Shown here: positions 1-11,570 of the stretch, piece after piece
Layout of the letters: each line of letters begins with the position of its first letter
How positions within the stretch are numbered: the stretch's first letter is position 1
NCBI GenBank assembly: GCA_034440635.1
Contig: JAOTON010001898.1
Location: 1,473,501 to 1,537,500 of the forward strand
From: Lepas anatifera
Lineage: Eukaryota; Arthropoda; Thecostraca; Lepadidae
DNA length: 64,000 bases
Direction of reading: 5' to 3'
Translations under genes and position numbers: made by a program
Notes under the pieces: generated by a model
Told to the model about the DNA's origin: nothing
Seen by the model: the letters and a program-made list of their open reading frames with translations, nothing else
Database searches by the model: none

Positions 1-3000
1 GGACAGTTCGCCGTGTGACCGTGACAGTACGCCGTGTGACGGGGACAGTACGCCGTGTGACCGTGACAGTACGCCGTGTGACCGTGACAGTGCACCGTGT
101 GACGGGGACAGTACGCCGTGTGACCGTGACAGTGCGCCGTGTGACGGGGACAGTACGCCGTGTGACCGTGACAGTGCGCCGTGTGACGGGGACAGTACGC
201 CGTGTGACGGGGACAGTACGCCGTGTGACGGGGACAGTTCGCCGTGTGACCGTGACAGTTCGCCGTGTGACCGTGACAGTGCGCCGTGTGACCGTGACAG
301 TACGCCGTGTGACGGGGACAGTACGCCGTGTGACGGGGACAGTTCGCCGTGTGACCGTGACAGTACGCCGTGTGACGGGGACAGTTCGCCGTGTGACCGT
401 GACAGTACGCCGTGTGACGGGGACAGTACGCCGTGTGACCGTGACAGTACGCCGTGTGACCGTGACAGTGCACCGTGTGACGGGGACAGTACGCCGTGTG
501 ACCGTGACAGTGCGCCGTGTGACCGTGACAGTACGCCGTGTGACGGGGACAGTACGCCGTGTGACCGTGACAGTACGCCGTGTGACCGTGACAGTGCACC
601 GTGTGACGGGGACAGTACGCCGTGTGACCGTGACAGTGCGCCGTGTGACGGGGACAGTACGCCGTGTGACCGTGACAGTACGCCGTGTGACGGGGACAGT
701 ACGCCGTGTGACCGTGACAGTACGCCGTGTGACGGGGACAGTACGCCGTGTGACCGTGACAGTACGCCGTGTGACGGGGACAGTACGCCGTGTGACCGTG
801 ACAGTACGCCGTGTGACCGTGACAGTGCACCGTGTGACCGTGACAGTACGCCGTGTGACCGTGACAGTGCACCGTGTGACGGGGACAGTTCGCCGTGTGA
901 CCGTGACAGTACGCCGTGTGACGGGGACAGTACGCCGTGTGACCGTGACAGTACGCCGTGTGACCGTGACAGTGCACCGTGTGACGGGGACAGTACGCCG
1001 TGTGACCGTGACAGTGCGCCGTGTGACGGGGACAGTACGCCGTGTGACCGTGACAGTACGCCGTGTGACCGTGACAGTGCACCGTGTGACCGTGACAGTT
1101 CGCCGTGTGACCGTGACAGTGCACCGTGTGACCGTGACAGTACGCCGTGTGACGGGGACAGTACGCCGTGTGACGGGGACAGTTCGCCGTGTGACCGTGA
1201 CAGTACGCCGTGTGACGGGGACAGTTCGCCGTGTGACCGTGACAGTACGCCGTGTGACGGGGACAGTACGCCGTGTGACCGTGACAGTACGCCGTGTGAC
1301 CGTGACAGTGCACCGTGTGACGGGGACAGTACGCCGTGTGACCGTGACAGTGCGCCGTGTGACGGGGACAGTACGCCGTGTGACCGTGACAGTACGCCGT
1401 GTGACCGTGACAGTGCACCGTGTGACGGGGACAGTACGCCGTGTGACCGTGACAGTACGTCGTGTGACGGGGACAGTACGCCGTGTGACCGTGACAATAC
1501 GCCGTGTGACGGGGACAGTACGCCGTGTGACCGTGACAGTACGCCGTGTGACGGGGACAGTACGCCGTGTGACCGTGACAGTACGCCGTGTGACCGTGAC
1601 AGTGCACCGTGTGACCGTGACAGTACGCCGTGTGACCGTGACAGTGCACCGTGTGACGGGGACAGTTCGCCGTGTGACCGTGACAGTACGCCGTGTGACG
1701 GGGACAGTACGCCGTGTGACCGTGACAGTACGCCGTGTGACCGTGACAGTGCACCGTGTGACGGGGACAGTACGCCGTGTGACCGTGACAGTGCGCCGTG
1801 TGACGGGGACAGTACGCCGTGTGACCGTGACAGTACGCCGTGTGACCGTGACAGTGCACCGTGTGACCGTGACAGTTCGCCGTGTGACCGTGACAGTGCA
1901 CCGTGTGACCGTGACAGTACGCCGTGTGACGGGGACAGTACGCCGTGTGACGGGGACAGTTCGCCGTGTGACCGTGACAGTACGCCGTGTGACGGGGACA
2001 GTTCGCCGTGTGACCGTGACAGTACGCCGTGTGACGGGGACAGTACGCCGTGTGACCGTGACAGTACGCCGTGTGACCGTGACAGTGCACCGTGTGACGG
2101 GGACAGTACGCCGTGTGACCGTGACAGTGCGCCGTGTGACGGGGACAGTACGCCGTGTGACGGGGACAGTACGCCGTGTGACGGGGACAGTTCGCCGTGT
2201 GACCGTGACAGTGCGCCGTGTGACCGTGACAGTACGCCGTGTGACCGTGACAGTGCACCGTGTGACGGGGACAGTACGCCGTGTGACCGTGACAGTGCGC
2301 CGTGTGACGGGGACAGTACGCCGTGTGACGGGGACAGTACGCCGTGTGACCGTGACAGTACGCCGTGTGACCGTGACAGTACGCCGTGTGACCGTGACAG
2401 TACGCCGTGTGACCGTGACAGTGCACCGTGTGACGGGGACAGTACGCCGTGTGACCGTGACAGTGCGCCGTGTGACGGGGACAGTACGCCGTGTGACGGG
2501 GACAGTACGCCGTGTGACGGGGACAGTTCGCCGTGTGACCGTGACAGTACGCCGTGTGACGGGGACAGTTCGCCGTGTGACGGGGACAGTGCGCCGTGTG
2601 ACCGTGACAGTACGCCGTGTGACCGTGACAGTACGCCGTGTGACCGTGACAGTGCACCGTGTGACCGTGACAGTACGCCGTGTGACCGTGACAGTGCGCC
2701 GTGTGACGGGGACAGTACGCCGTGTGACGGGGACAGTTCGCCGTGTGACCGTGACAGTACGCCGTGTGACGGGGACAGTTCGCCGTGTGACGGGGACAGT
2801 TCGCCGTGTGACGGGGACAGTGCACCGTGTGACCGTGACAGTACGCCGTGTGACCGTGACAGTGCGCCGTGTGACCGTGACAGTACGCCGTGTGACCGTG
2901 ACAGTGCACCGTGTGACCGTGACAGCGCACCGTGTGACGGGGACAGTTCGCCGTGTGACCGTGACAGTGCGCCGTGTGACCGTGACAGTACGCCGTGTGA

Positions 3001-3232
3001 CCGTGACAGTGCACCGTGTGACCGTGACAGTACGCCGTGTGACCGTGACAGTGCGCCGTGTGACCGTGACAGTTCGCCGTGTGACCGTGACAGTGCGCCG
3101 TGTGACGGGGACAGTTCGCCATGTGACCGTGACAGTGCACCGTGTGACGGGGACAGTACGCCGTGTGACCGTGACAGTGCGCCGTGTGACGGGGACAGTA
3201 CGCCGTGTGACGGGGACAGTACGCCGTGTGAC
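1..3232. repeat. 21-bp minisatellite array, truncated by window start
   Basis: About 153 tandem units of 21 bp (ACCGTGACAGTACGCCGTGTG and variants) run from the window edge to 3232. The variants are ACC-GTG versus ACG-GGG, GTA/GTG/GTT and CGC/CAC. Because 21 is a multiple of 3, one plus frame stays open for more than 1,000 codons as a VTVTVRR/VTGTVRR heptad. That frame has no upstream ATG and no non-repeat domain, so I treat it as non-coding. Units are arranged in a higher-order pattern: about 745 bp at 640-1384 recurs at 1417-2161, an offset of 777 bp or 37 units, with only a few substitutions. Confidence 0.95.
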
Positions 3233-3849
3233 CTTGGTGTTCAGAGCAGAGACCCACCATCACAGCCAAATTGCATTCACTGCATGTACTGCATGACAAT
3301 TAATTTATTAAAAAATATTTGCACTGTTTGGATGTAAACCAATCCGTTATTTTGGATTAGTTTCTTGAGTACCTCATACTAATATATGTATTTCACTAGC
3401 CCTTTTCAGTGCTCCCGCGATATCGCCAGGGAGCAGTTTTTCATCGCCGAAGAAACTAAAGAAGTGGTTGAATTGCCGGGGATGGCATGAATAGCTTCCT
3501 CTCGGGACATCTGAAACAGAAGGTATTAAAAAAGTCAATGAAAACAGAAAATACATGAAATTTCTATACAAGCACACACAAAATGTTTGCACTCATGACA
3601 CAGAACAGGCAACTCAGCCCTCATCAAAACGCATACGGATAGCGGGGATATATCTGAAAAAGTCAGACTTACGTACGTTCCATACTCCTCTGGTGTTTCT
3701 TAGATAGTTGGGAAGAATTCTGCACAATTTGGATTTTTATTTATTCAGGTGAATTTTCGATTCAACTGGATTCTTCCAGTTCTGAAACAAACTCTTTCGA
3801 CAAATGAAAACCTATGTTTCCTTTATCAGAATATATTTCAATGGAACTG
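3233..3849. other. Unique AT-rich spacer, no gene seen
   Basis: This stretch between the 21-bp array and the first TTAA element has only short open frames, with no recognisable protein, RNA or repeat signature. Confidence 0.5.
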
Positions 3850-4838
3850 TTAACCCTCGCCCCGGTGAGGGGTGTTTGAACACCGCCTCAGGTTTTTCCA
3901 GCGGCACGAAAAAACGGCGGCGCGTCGCGCCGCTGTACTTGGCCCACCTTATCCTTGATCAATTCCGCAACTCTCCCCAAAATTTTCAGGTTGGGTCATC
4001 TCAGGTCAGGTCACTAGTGCAGATTAAGTGAGCTCACCTCCAAAAATGTTTAAGGTGGCATAAGTAAGAAATGGCTGAGTCTATCGAATTGAAACCTATA
4101 GCACATAATGGGCCCACCGAGTGCTACAACATATATTCTGGGATTTTTCATATCGATGACCTAGGGTCAGGTATGGACCATGACCTCTTCATTGGAAATA
4201 TATGGGTAAAACAGGAAATGGGCTGTATTTGTGTAGATGTAGCTGAGAATACCTTCGTATTCTCCAAATCGTAGTATCCTGGGTCCTTTCCTGGTTTTGC
4301 AATGTTTTACCTGTGACCTCTGAGAGGTCATCGGGCTATTTAAGCAGTTTTCAGATTTAGGTCAATAACTTTGCAGGAAAGGATGATACAGCTTAAATTT
4401 TGATACCATTACGTTTGGATGGCTATTGCGAGCCAATTGATATGCATATTGACTATGCTAGGCTGAAAAGTGACCTTGACCTGGCCTAAGGTCAGGTAAT
4501 TTTTGTGTTTTGACCTAGCATAGTCATTTTATACATCATTCGATTCGCCGTGATGAAAGGAAGAGAATGGTGCCTAAAAATGGTCCTAACTTAACGTTGT
4601 AAGACACTAGAGCCCAAAAACGCTACCCTAACATGCAACCTTCTTTGACCTTCATGACCTCAATATTGACCTGAGCCAAAAAGTGACCGATGCAGTTTCT
4701 TCATGAATTTGTATGTGCCATCGAACAGCCTTGGCGTTTTTTTTGCTATTCCGCGTAGGAGCCAAGTTTGAGGGGGTGTTTAACCCCCCCCCCACTAGGG
4801 CGAAGGTGGCTCGGAGGCCCACCGGGGCGGGCCTAGCC
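3850..4838 (+). mobile_element. TTAA-flanked MITE, family E (copy 1)
   Basis: It starts at TTAA (3850-3853) followed by CCCTCGCCCCGG and the near-palindromic box GGTGTTTGAACACC, then a GGTTTTTC / GAAAAAACGGCGGCGCG segment shared in outline with families A and B. The interior is rich in AGGTCA/TGACCT half-sites. The right end (GCGAAGGTGGCTCGGAGG, then CACCGGGGCGGG) mirrors the left one, but its TTAA has decayed. TTAA plus a CCCT start is the piggyBac-like signature; no transposase is present. The right boundary is approximate. Confidence 0.65.
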
Positions 4839-5189
4839 CTTCATCGCCTGGAGGATAGGTAGTCCGATCTGCCCTCCCCCGGTTTTTTTGCGAATTATTC
4901 CGATCTGACTCACATAATAACATACATAATAAACTCTAACATAACATAATAAAACGGGATCTTTCTAAATAACGATGAACTGTTTCTTATAACATGCTAG
5001 CTGGATATACCCGAAATTTTGTCATTTTCTCATCATGATGATCTTTCCCCAAAAATCGACCGTTTTCCCTATGACGGGGCGTCCTCAGCGCCGCTGCGCG
5101 TCGTCCCCGCTAATGCCGCAAATGGCACACCCTGTTCAAATGAGATGTTGCTTTGCAAGCCTGTAGGGTGATAAATTAGGCAACTTTTG

Positions 5190-5730
5190 CCCATTCAAGG
5201 TCCGTGACCTAAGACGTAACAATGTGGCAGATTTCCAATAATGTACAATATAACTGACACTATGGTAGACTTTGGGCGGGAAATGAGGCTTTGACGTTGA
5301 AAAAGACCTTTGATATTAACCTTTGACCTTGACCTTGACTTTGAGTAACCTTAACCATGAAGTCATGGCATAGCATACATCATACTAAATACTGCCATCT
5401 GACAGGAATACTGGGTCAATGACCGTGACCCGTGACCTTGACCTTGACATATACCCTAATAATATGACGTTATGTCACCACTCGGTCTAGAGTTCATGCG
5501 AACTGGTGCGACCGCCCGACTGCTACGGTCTCAAAATATAGGTCTGACTTGCAAAGGCTATAAGTCAAAAACAATATTCACCGATTCTCAAAACTCCTCC
5601 GCCAATCGACGTACTCATAAATCCTCTAAAATGTGGCCAAGTAGCGTTTTCCGGCGGCGAGCGGTTCTCCTGCCACCTTGGAAAAATAAGGTGGGGGGGC
5701 ACTTATGACCCCCTCCACTGTGCGTGTTAA
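5190..5730 (+). mobile_element. 5'-truncated TTAA MITE, family C
   Basis: This matches the right half of the family C copies at 14025-15563 and 45193-46112: a near-perfect AGGTCC-G-TGACCT repeat at 5198, a GGGCGGGAAATGAGG block, a run of TTGACCTTGACC, then CCCCCTCCACTGTGCGTGTTAA, with TTAA at 5727-5730. The left half is missing or unrecognisable. Confidence 0.6.
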
Positions 5731-6720
5731 GCTCAGCTCAAGGGGGAGAGTGGCGCCCCACCGCACCCCTTTCGATCCGCTCCTGGGCAGAATTGCCAAA
5801 GTGCAAAAGTTGAAGAAGTTAAAGCAGGCCATTTTTTAACATGTTAACCGGGGCCATTTGCCTCCCCCAGTCGGCCGAAATGCCCCCCCTCCAGTGCCCA
5901 GAAATTAGCCCCCGGTGAAATAGACAGATGACTTAAAAATGATCAAATGCAGACTCACCTAAGGAAAATAGGACAGACCACCACCGAGAGCATCACTACG
6001 TCTGGATAGTGATTGGCAGTCGGTCGATATGCATATTGACTATGCCAGGCTGCAAAGTGACGTTGACCTGACATTAGGTCAGGTCATTTTTATGTTTTGA
6101 CCTAGTGTAGTCAATTATGCATCATTAGATTCGCCGTAACGAGAGGAAGCGAATGGTGCCTAAAAATTATTCTAACTCCACTCTGGCAGACCCTGGAGCC
6201 CGGAAACTCTTCTCTAACATGCCTCCCTCTTTCGTCTCTCACAGGGCTGGCAAGTTTTACCACCCTCCCTGTTATAACATGTTATAAAAGCCTGTTATAA
6301 CTGTCATGTTAAACTAATTTTAACATAGTTTTAACACCCGCCTGTTAAATCTCTTTTCTGACAGTTTTAGCCACCTGCGTATGGAAAAAAACATGATCGC
6401 GGACTTTTGTTTTAAAGTTATGACCGCTGCCCAACCTCCACATGGGAGCATATATGGTAGATGCTGGTGTTGGACGGCTATATATATATGTGGCCGTCCA
6501 ACACCACGCCACCGGGCTGTGGGACCGCCGCCGTGTTACTTTTTCTCAGGAAAGCAGCAATAAAACTCATTTATAATCACAGACGCAGTTAAGTTACCAT
6601 TCAGGAACAATCGATAAATTGGGACATTACTGTCTTGTGCTCATGAAGCGTTCGTACTACTTGTCTCTGGTTTTGATGGTCCACCCTTCAATTAATCGTC
6701 ACTACTAAGAGGTACGGCAC

Positions 6721-7859
6721 CAGAGATGGCCTACGCTAGGTTACGAAATTATTCTTCCGTAGCTGTAGCTCTGGAAGTGAAACGTAGCGTAACTGGGCAA
6801 ATTCCGTACTGTGCTACGCCAAAATTTAACGTATCCTAGCGTACTACGAAAAAAATCACGGCATATACGTCTATAACTTCTCGTGATCTCGATTGCAGTA
6901 CTGAGGATTATTGGTAGCGATCTGCTTTAATTTGGAATTTGAAATAGAAGCGAAAATATTTGAAAAATTAGCTACCAAACCATTTTTTAAACATTACAAA
7001 TTTTAAACAATTTTGCGAAAAATGCATCAAATCTGTCAGCTAACATCGGGAATGTTTGGTGGGTAGCAGGGGCATGGATTTCAGAAAATCATTGGGAATG
7101 CCCAAATCGGAAAGAATGACAATAACCATCACGCAAAAATAGATAAAAAGATTAGCTTTGATTTGGTCCTCGCACAGGTCTGCTGAAGCAAATAAAACTA
7201 GCATAAAGTCCCGAAAATGATAAAGAATTAAATTTGAAGGAATTTTCAATACTAATTAAACGTTTCATTGGGGGTGGCCGGGCACCCCCAAAGAGATATA
7301 AATCCACACCCTTGGTGGGTAGTGTAAATCACGGACACATTATTGGGTCTGTGCAAGCTAGAAGTCGGTTGATTTCGATTTATAAATTTGTCTTTTGAAC
7401 TGGTGACAAGAATTCTCGACGATTGAAGACACAGATCAGTCACTTCAAATGAACTTTATTCATCAAAATGCAACTGATAAGGAAGCGTGTGAAACCGGCG
7501 ACCGGACAATTAAGTGCCCACGCACTGTATCTGTCTGAATGTGCACGTGGGGCACTTTCGGTGCAGGGTATTCGGTTTGCAAGAAAATAAACCTCTTATT
7601 CAAATAGAAGCTAATTCTCTAATTCAAATAAACCTCTAGTCAAAGCAAATAGAAGCTGTACTATGAGTACAGCTTCTATTTGCTTTGACTGGGTGAAAAA
7701 TGTTAATATCGTTGTACAATATATTTTACCGTAGCTAAAATACCGTAATTCCGTAGTCGATGAAATATAACGTAGCGTAATTCTGTAGCGTAGTTTTGGC
7801 CCATATCCATTTGTAACGAAGCGTAATTCGGTAACGTACCGTAGCGTAGGCCATCTCTG
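6721..7859. mobile_element. hAT-like non-autonomous element (inner) with perfect 8-bp TSD
   Basis: The element begins CAGAGATGGCCTACGCTA and ends with the inverse, TAGCGTAGGCCATCTCTG. It is flanked by identical octamers TACGGCAC at 6713-6720 and 7860-7867. Subterminal CGTAGCGTA / CGTAATTC motifs repeat many times near both ends, as expected for hAT transposase binding arrays. At 1,139 bp with no long frame it is non-autonomous. Confidence 0.85.
7638..7690. repeat. Perfect 25-bp-stem hairpin with 3-nt loop
   Basis: AGTCAAAGCAAATAGAAGC at 7638 and its exact complement ending at 7690 form a 25-bp perfect stem around the loop ATG (7663-7665). It lies inside the inner hAT-like element. Confidence 0.9.
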
Positions 7860-8699
7860 TACGGCACTACCTGGAGCATCGAAATCAAATTTAAACCTAA
7901 CACACTACTTAAGTCATCCAAATAAATAGTTTTCTAGCCCATGCGCACCGCTCATTTTAAGATAAAATTTGCTTGCATTCGTCGTTGAATGCAAACCTGA
8001 CGAAGAATAATGCTTGTTAAGGGTTAACAACGTAGCGACAGCCAATGTTACACGGTGTCAACAACTATCCACCTGTTGGAAGGCGTGTAAGGGAATGCAA
8101 AGTCAGATTAACTTATTCAGAGGCCATGATGGGTCTTGAACCCGGGAATGGTAGGCTAATATCTGAGCGTTGAATTTTGCGGTAGCGCTATATATGCGAT
8201 ATAAGCGTTGCGATATTGCGGTAGCGCTATGGAAAAATTCCAGCATTCCAGCAAGTCACTGGGAAGTTTGAAAGGCAATTGATTTAGTGGGAACCGATCC
8301 CTTTCATGCGTCGCGAAAGAATGTAGATGCTCATAGAGGCGTTCTCAGTTCAGCACTGGTAAGTTCTTGGTAAATTACCAGACATTGTCCGGCAATTCGC
8401 TTTGTTTTTGACTGTCATAACAGGGTTTTACCCTGTTATAACCCTGTTATAACATAGTTTTAACAGTTGTCATGTTAAAACCTAGTTCTGCCATGGTAAA
8501 AGTCCAACCCTGGTCTGTCATGACGTCCATATTGACCTGAGCCGAAAAGGGACCGATGTAGTTTCTTCGTGAATTTTTATGAGCTATCCGGCACCGTTCG
8601 TGTTTTTTCGCTATCCCGCATAGGAACCGAGTTAGAGGGAGGAGGTGTTTGAACAGCCCAACCAGGACGATGGTGGCCCGGAGGCCCGGAGGGTGTTAA

Positions 8700-9318
8700 A
8701 TTTGGCATCATAGTAATGAACATGGCCCAAGGATTCAAATTATATGCAACATAACTTTTAAATTCCATCATTTGACCTTGACCTAGAATCAATATCACAA
8801 TTTGACATTACAAGGTCATGCTGCATATCATTCGAATTTTTTGGTCAAGGCGACCACTTTGTTGTCTTGTTGTGTTCTATGTCTAATGGTTCTCGAGTCA
8901 GTATATATTGGAACCTATTATATATTGAGCGCCGTATATATCGGAACTTGCCCAGAATTTTTCTTTGCTTTGTCAGAAGGTGCAGCGGTGACCTAAGTTT
9001 GTTCCACAGGACCTTGCACTTGTGGTGCCCCTGGGAGGGAGAGCACGTGGGGTTTTCAAGTGCAAGGTCGTGGTCCATCCAAGAGTGTAATGTTCTTGAG
9101 TTTTCAGTCACTTTATGGTTAGAATTTGTTCCATAGCAGTTCTTTTTCTGGGTGAGTGACAAGTAGTGACCGAAGAGGCGAGCCTCACATCCTTGGTGAG
9201 TTTTATAGCATGCTGATTCTCTTACTTTTGATCTGTTATTTTGTTTTTTTGTGATGCGTTAATGGTTTGTTTTTGCTTTGTTAATGTAATGGAAAATCGC
9301 TTTATTTCCTGGTTTTTA
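8700..9318. other. Spacer upstream of IFT56, no gene seen
   Basis: Contains AT-rich sequence and CAAGGTCA-type half-sites, but no recognisable coding region. Confidence 0.4.
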
Positions 9319-9582
9319 ATTGAGAGTTAGAACTTAAATTAATAATATTATGAACGTATTGACCAGGAAAAAATGAATTTATACATTTTTAGTTTTATTA
9401 CAAAACCCGACAAGTTTCGACTTCCGCCATCTTCTTGGAGTCAAGAAGATCATTTTCGCTTCTCCTAGAAGATGGCGGGAGCCGAAACTTTTCGGGTTTT
9501 GTAATACAGCTAAAAAAACATAAATTAATTTTTCCTGGTCAATACGTTCGTAATATTATTAATTTAAGTTCTAACACTCAAT
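9319..9582. repeat. Foldback (long inverted repeat) element upstream of IFT56
   Basis: The left arm at 9319-9437 (from ATTGAGAGTTAGAACTTAAA to CCGCCATCTTCTTGG) is the near-perfect reverse complement of 9464-9582, leaving a loop of about 26 nt. The arms carry scattered substitutions (for example TTACAAAACCCGACAAG against AAACCCGAAAAG), so the hairpin is not brand new. It sits about 330-590 bp upstream of the IFT56 ATG. It is likely a foldback-type MITE; no target duplication was identified. Confidence 0.85.
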
Positions 9583-9908
9583 GTTTTTGTTTTGTTACGG
9601 AATTTATATTACCGGTGTTATGTAATTTTGTTTATGTTTGACTCACCTTTGTTTCTGTCCATAGAAACCGCATATACCGTCAATGCATCATCTTCGTTTC
9701 ACATGGGTGCGTTTCAAAATTTATGGCGAAAATTCCGCGGCGATAGTACACTTTACTAGGGGTTGATACTTGGGTTACCATCACTGGTAACCTGGTTTTT
9801 TTGTCTACTATCATCGTCTTATCGGTCTGGTAAAACATCTTCCCACACTCACCTTACTATTGCCGATACTTCTGCAGGTAACGTGCTGGACATTCTCATC
9901 TTGTAAGC

Positions 9909-11570
9909 ATGATTTTGTCTCGGCTGAAACCGGCTGGGAAGAAAAAGAAAGAGGAAGAGGAAAGGAAAAAGAAACAGCTGCCGAAGCTTGAAGAGTTTTT
10001 GTCCAATCGAGACTACACAGGCGCCACCACTCTTCTCGAATTCCACCGCAACTCTGGCCAGGGTGGCAGCGATGTGGACCAGTGGATCGCCTACTGCGCC
10101 TTCCACAACGGCGACTACAGGCGCGCAGCCACCGAGTACGAGACCATCACCAAGAAGGACAAGAAGGCCAAACCGGAGGTATGGCTCAACCTGGCCGTCT
10201 GCTACTTCTACCTCGGCATGTACGACGAGTCTAAAGCGATGGCGGAGAAGGGTCCCAAACAGTCCAACCTCAAATCTCGGCTGCAGTTCCACTTGGCGCA
10301 GAAGTTCAACGATGAGAAAGAGCTGATGACATTCCACCAGCAGCTGAAGGACGTGATTGAGGACCAGCTGTGCCTGGCCTCCATCCACTACCTGCGCAGC
10401 CACTACCAGGAGGCCATCGACATCTACAAACGCATCCTGCTGGACAACAGGGAGCACTTGGCGCTGAACGTGTACGTGGCCATGTGCTACTACAAGCTGG
10501 ACTACTACGACGTCTCGCAAGAGGTCCTGGCCGTCTATCTGCAGCACTTCCCCGACTCGGCCATCGCCATCAATCTCCGCTCCTGCAACCACTTCCGACT
10601 GTACAACGGCAAGGCGGCGGAGCAGGAGCTGAAGTCGCTGCAGGAGCAGGCGTCGGCCGGCTTCACCTTCGGCCAGGACCTGATCCGCCACAACCTGGTG
10701 GTGTTCCGCGCCGGCGAGGGCGCCCTGTCCGTCCTGCCTGACCTGGTCGACGTCATCCCCGAGGCGCGCCTCAACCTGGTCATCTACCACCTGCGGCAGG
10801 ACGAGCTGCAGGAGTCTTACAACCTCATCAAGGACCTGGAGCCGACCGTGCCGCAGGAGTACATCCTCAAGGGAGTCGTCAACGCCGCCATGGGCCAGGA
10901 GACAGGTTCGCGTGATTACCTGAAGGTGGCGCAGCAGTATTTCCAGCTGGTTGGCGGCTCCGCCTCTGAGTGTGACACCATCCCAGGCCGGCAGTGCATG
11001 GCGTCCACATTCTTCTTGATGAAGCAGTTTGAGGACGTGTTGCTCTACCTCAGCTCTGTCAAGACTTACTTTCCCAACGACGACGCGTTCAACTTCAACT
11101 ACGCGCAGGCGAAGGCGGCGACGGGTGCCTACGCCGAGGCCGAGGAGGTGTTCATGCAGATCCAGAGTGAGAAGATACGCAGCGACTACGTGTTTCTCTC
11201 CTGGCTGGCGCGCTGCTACATCATGAACCGCAAAGGCCGGCTGGCGTGGGAACTCTACCTGAAGATGGAGACGTCGGCTGAGTCCTTCTCTCTGCTACAG
11301 GTCATCGCCAACGACTGCTACAAGATGGGGCAGTTCTTCTACTCAGCCAAGGCGTTTGACGTGCTAGAAAGGCTGGACCCCAACCCGGAGTACTGGGAGG
11401 GCAAGCGAGGCGCCTGTATCGGTCTGTTCCAGCTGATCATTGCCAACCTGGAGCCCAAGGAGAGTCTTGGCGATATCCTGGCACTCCTGAGGAATACAGC
11501 CAACCCTCAGGTGGAGCCTATCATCGGTGTAATGAAGGGTTGGGCCAAGGAGAACCGTGTGCCGCTGTAG
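9909..11570 (+). CDS. IFT56: Intraflagellar transport protein 56 (TTC26), intronless, complete
   Basis: The 553-residue frame matches the IFT56/TTC26 family end to end; the human protein is of nearly the same length. The protein is a TPR-repeat subunit of the IFT-B complex that supports cargo transport in cilia and flagella. Visible family signatures include MILSRLKP at the N-terminus, a lysine/glutamate-rich stretch (residues 11-25), [15 protein letters not shown], then TPR helices with [131 protein letters not shown] and a terminal WAKENRVPL. The ATG is chosen because MxLSRxKP is conserved. Family genes in animals are normally split into many exons, so one uninterrupted exon suggests a retrocopy or massive intron loss. 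The frame has no stop or frameshift and keeps GC-rich third positions, so it looks functional. Confidence 0.97.
   Translation: MILSRLKPAGKKKKEEEERKKKQLPKLEEFLSNRDYTGATTLLEFHRNSGQGGSDVDQWIAYCAFHNGDYRRAATEYETITKKDKKAKPEVWLNLAVCYFYLGMYDESKAMAEKGPKQSNLKSRLQFHLAQKFNDEKELMTFHQQLKDVIEDQLCLASIHYLRSHYQEAIDIYKRILLDNREHLALNVYVAMCYYKLDYYDVSQEVLAVYLQHFPDSAIAINLRSCNHFRLYNGKAAEQELKSLQEQASAGFTFGQDLIRHNLVVFRAGEGALSVLPDLVDVIPEARLNLVIYHLRQDELQESYNLIKDLEPTVPQEYILKGVVNAAMGQETGSRDYLKVAQQYFQLVGGSASECDTIPGRQCMASTFFLMKQFEDVLLYLSSVKTYFPNDDAFNFNYAQAKAATGAYAEAEEVFMQIQSEKIRSDYVFLSWLARCYIMNRKGRLAWELYLKMETSAESFSLLQVIANDCYKMGQFFYSAKAFDVLERLDPNPEYWEGKRGACIGLFQLIIANLEPKESLGDILALLRNTANPQVEPIIGVMKGWAKENRVPL

Larger units (their letters stand above)
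6242..8512. mobile_element. hAT-like non-autonomous element (outer) with 8-bp target duplication
   Basis: The ends are CAGGGCTGGCAAGTTTTACC at the left and, in inverse orientation, CAGGGTTGGACTTTTACC at the right. Flanking octamers are GTCTCTCA (6234-6241) and GTCTGTCA (8513-8520), a 7/8 match. CAGGG ends with an 8-bp duplication are the hAT superfamily pattern. Both subterminal regions carry many GTTATAACA / TTTTAACA motifs. No transposase frame is seen. It contains the inner element at 6721-7859. Confidence 0.7.
6000..8699 (+). mobile_element. TTAA MITE, family E (copy 2), split by nested hAT-like insertions
   Basis: 6025-6241 matches 4437-4640 of copy 1 (ATATGCATATTGACTATGCYAGG onward). 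8513-8699 matches 4655-4838 (TATTGACCTGAGCC through the GGTGTTTGAAC box), ending in TTAA at 8696-8699. The two halves join cleanly once the insertion at 6242-8512 is removed. The far left end is not recognisable. Confidence 0.6.

Noticed and set aside
15..3296. A plus-strand frame of 1,093 codons
   Set aside because: It is the 21-bp minisatellite read in a frame that never meets a stop. It has no ATG start and no non-repeat domain.
9849..10790. 313-codon minus-strand frame
   Set aside because: Antisense shadow of the GC-rich IFT56 coding sequence; no family resemblance.
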